From an uncultured Eubacteriales bacterium (GTDB lineage: Bacteria; Bacillota; Clostridia; Lachnospirales; Anaerotignaceae), in contig URCD01000102.1 in NCBI GenBank assembly GCA_900546215.1, forward strand, positions 1-8,001: a stretch of DNA of 8,001 bases, given 5' to 3'. Position numbers and translations under genes: made by a program. Positions 6,284 to 8,001 of this stretch are shown here, piece after piece (positions within the stretch are counted from its first letter, which is position 1; every line of letters begins with the position of its first letter). The notes beneath the pieces were generated by a model that searched no databases, had not been told where the DNA came from, and saw nothing but the letters and a program-made list of their open reading frames with translations.

Positions 6284-7330
6284 ATGAAATACGGGGAAAA
6301 TAATTACAGAATGAGCCAAAGTGAAATTTCACTGCTTTGCTATAAGCTGTTTATGCTTGCCGACGCTGGAGTGAATATTGACGACGCAGTTTCTGATATT
6401 TCCGAAAGCTCGGAAAATAAAAAAGAAAAGGAAATACTTGATAATATAAAGAAAAGCCTGTGGGAGGGGGAGCCGCTGTCCTCCGCGATAAAAAGTACCG
6501 GCGCGTTTCCGGCCTACATGTATGAAATGATTGGCATAGGCGAAATATCGGGGAGGCTGACAGAGGTTTTGGCTTCTCTGGCCAAATATTATGAGGATGA
6601 GGAAGAGCTGTGCGCCAATCTAAAACGCGCGGTTGTCTATCCTTCAGTTATGGCGGGGCTTGTGGCCGTTGTTTTCTTTGTACTTATTGGCAAGGTTCTT
6701 CCCATATTCAGCCAGGTTTTTGACAAAATGGGAATTACGCTTTCGCCGCTTTCCGAGGCTATGCTGAGTTTGAGCGGCGTCAGCGAATATATCGCCGCTG
6801 CGCTGGTAATTCTGCTTGCGGCAGGCACTGTATTTATTGTTTATAACTTTTACATAAAAAACGGAGCGGAGTCATTTTCAAAGCTGTTTTCTAAAAGCCG
6901 TGCATGCATGGAAGTGGACAGGAGCCGATTTGCCTCGTCTATGGCAATGTCGCTTTCAAGCGGCCTTCCAATAGAACAGGCAATGGATATGACAGAGGAG
7001 CTTTTAAAGGGTTCGACCATAGAGGATAAAATCAAGGAATGCCAGGAGCTTATGGCAAGGGGCGATTCATTTTCAAGCGCTGTTAAGCAAAGCGGCATAT
7101 TTGACAGCATGCAAAGCGGCATACTGTCGGCTGGAACCGAGGCGGGTACTCCCGACAGGGCTATGGGCCTTATTGCAGGCAAATGCAGGGAGGAGGCAGA
7201 CGCCGGAATGAGCGCTATGCTTGGCAGATTTGAGTATATACTTGTCGTTTTACTTTGTGTAAGCGTGGGCTTTGTGCTTCTGTCGGTTATGCTTCCGCTT
7301 TTGGGTGTTATAACCTCAGCCGGAATATAG
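6284..7330 (+). CDS. GspF/PilC-family type II secretion/type IV pilus platform protein
   Basis: A 348-residue polytopic membrane protein with two T2SSF domains (about 14-138 and 213-336). The first has the typical GIGEISGRL (84-92) and the second the matching SAGTEAGTPD (282-291). Three hydrophobic segments lie at about 116-138, 168-190 and 317-341. In pili and type II secretion this protein is the membrane platform that links the assembly ATPase to growth of the pseudopilin filament. It lacks the N-terminal extension of Gram-negative PilC (about 400 residues) and is close in length to Bacillus ComGB. The start is chosen at ATG 6284; the ribosome site (GGTGGT) is weak, and Met10 is a less likely alternative. 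It lies 17 nt after the transglutaminase-like gene. No ATPase gene precedes it, unlike comG operons, so the motor must be downstream or elsewhere. Confidence 0.9.
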   Translation: MKYGENNYRMSQSEISLLCYKLFMLADAGVNIDDAVSDISESSENKKEKEILDNIKKSLWEGEPLSSAIKSTGAFPAYMYEMIGIGEISGRLTEVLASLAKYYEDEEELCANLKRAVVYPSVMAGLVAVVFFVLIGKVLPIFSQVFDKMGITLSPLSEAMLSLSGVSEYIAAALVILLAAGTVFIVYNFYIKNGAESFSKLFSKSRACMEVDRSRFASSMAMSLSSGLPIEQAMDMTEELLKGSTIEDKIKECQELMARGDSFSSAVKQSGIFDSMQSGILSAGTEAGTPDRAMGLIAGKCREEADAGMSAMLGRFEYILVVLLCVSVGFVLLSVMLPLLGVITSAGI

Positions 7331-7340
7331 GAGGCTGTAT

Positions 7341-7631
7341 ATGAGAAAAATTCTGCCTTTTGCTTTTACCGTGCTTTTAATTTTAGGCTCTGTATTAACG
7401 CTTGACGGGCTTGGAATAAAAAACACAGAGGAATCGCTGCAGCTTACCGAGCAGGCCGTAAGGCGCTGTGCAGTGCAGTGCTATGCCATTGAGGGGTTTT
7501 ATCCGCAGAGTCTGAGCTATCTTGAGGATAAATACGGGCTTTATCTTGACAGGGAAAATTATATTATTGATTACCGGTTTACAGGCTCCAATATTATGCC
7601 GGACATAACGGTCTTTGAGAAGGAGGCGTAG
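7341..7631 (+). CDS. Small membrane-anchored protein of the pilus-like operon, function unknown
   Basis: A 96-residue protein with one N-terminal hydrophobic segment (about 5-21) and an extracytoplasmic tail. The stretch CYAIEGFYPQSLSYLEDKYG, then YIIDYRF, resembles the region after the first helix in pseudopilin-like proteins (A-x-EG-x-YP-x-SL). There is no prepilin peptidase site of the G/F-T-x-x-E type, so it is not a normal prepilin. AGGAGG overlaps the stop of the GspF gene and lies 6 nt before the ATG. Tight spacing on both sides places it in the same apparatus. I do not recognise a named family; a minor-pilin-like assembly factor is a guess. Confidence 0.7.
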   Translation: MRKILPFAFTVLLILGSVLTLDGLGIKNTEESLQLTEQAVRRCAVQCYAIEGFYPQSLSYLEDKYGLYLDRENYIIDYRFTGSNIMPDITVFEKEA

Positions 7632-7634
7632 CCG

Positions 7635-8001
7635 GTGAGGTTTGCAGTTAATAAGGATGCTGTTAAATCAGCATCGGTTTTTATTGTGTGCGGAATGTTT
7701 TTCGCTGCGGCGCTGTTTCTGGCAACGGCGGGAAGCGGCGTTTACCAGAGCGTTGTAAGCCTTTCAGACAGCAATTACACAAAGAGGACGGCGCTGTCCT
7801 ATATAACCAACCAAATACGCAGGGGAGATATTAAAAACAGCATAGGCGTTGGAAGCTTCGGGGGAAACGACGCGGTATTTATATTTGAGGAAAGCGAATA
7901 TGTTACAATGATATACTGCTTTGACGGGCAGCTTAGGGAGCTTTACACCTCTGCAGATTCCGGGCTTGCTCCTGCGGACGGGATTGGGCTTATGCCCCTG
8001 G
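7635..8001 (+). CDS. Membrane-anchored pilus-operon protein resembling DUF4860, cut by window edge
   Basis: An open frame from GTG 7635 gives 122 codons and leaves the window without a stop. AGGAGG lies 8 nt before the GTG, and only 3 nt separate it from the previous stop. A transmembrane segment covers about residues 12-33 (SASVFIVCGMFFAAALFLAT). It is followed by SYITNQIRRGDI, a beta-rich part (DAVFIFEESEYVTMIYCFDG) and LRELYTS. The pattern of one N-terminal helix, a Y-(I/V)-x-N-x-(I/V)-R motif and an I-Y-x-x-DG-x-L-x-EL motif recalls DUF4860 proteins of clostridial pilus-like clusters. That family name is from memory and was not searched. The membrane-plus-ectodomain form fits a minor component of a filament or secretion machine. 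Its C-terminal part is not in view. Confidence 0.7.
   Translation, partial: MRFAVNKDAVKSASVFIVCGMFFAAALFLATAGSGVYQSVVSLSDSNYTKRTALSYITNQIRRGDIKNSIGVGSFGGNDAVFIFEESEYVTMIYCFDGQLRELYTSADSGLAPADGIGLMPL

Noticed and set aside
6637..7182. Minus-strand open frames opposite the GspF gene
   Set aside because: Antisense shadows of a gene with clear family motifs.

Overview
The window looks like a chromosomal segment of a low-to-moderate GC Gram-positive anaerobe, most likely a gut-type Clostridia member of the Bacillota. The signs are strong AGGAGG-type ribosome binding sites, a sortase, a thioester-type surface adhesin, a BTAD-type regulator and a Firmicute-style GspF/PilC gene. The species cannot be named from the sequence.

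Layout, left to right. Positions 1-1921 (minus strand, running off the left edge) encode a very large secreted surface protein. It has a signal peptide, a long Ser/Thr/Asp/Asn-rich segment, a TQXA-type thioester domain (Cys337/Gln396) and an Asp-Pro repeat stalk that continues beyond the window. Positions 1922-2171 are non-coding: a candidate tandem-repeat operator upstream of the adhesin, then a strong intrinsic terminator for the gene to its right. Positions 2172-3319 (minus) form a compact two-gene cassette, an ArsR-family repressor followed by a short-chain dehydrogenase. Two nearly identical 18-bp operator-like sites lie in front of the two genes, and the arsR copy sits directly behind a near-consensus promoter. 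A divergent promoter at 3437-3466 starts a rightward operon that fills the rest of the window. Its genes are a BTAD/SARP-like regulator with a degenerate GGDEF-like tail, a class D/E-like sortase, a secreted transglutaminase-like protein with a full Cys-His-Asp triad, a GspF/PilC-type inner-membrane platform protein, a 96-residue membrane-anchored protein, and a partial membrane-anchored protein resembling DUF4860 that runs off the right edge. Gaps in this operon are 3-17 nt, and the first two genes overlap by 17 nt.

How they may work together. The rightward operon puts a sortase and a transglutaminase-like enzyme in the same transcription unit as a type IV pilus/type II secretion-like platform gene. 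This suggests an envelope filament or secretion apparatus whose products are covalently processed or anchored at the surface. The nearby thioester adhesin is a plausible sortase substrate, but its C-terminal sorting signal is outside the window. No assembly ATPase, prepilin peptidase or canonical prepilin is visible here, so the assignment of a complete apparatus is an inference.
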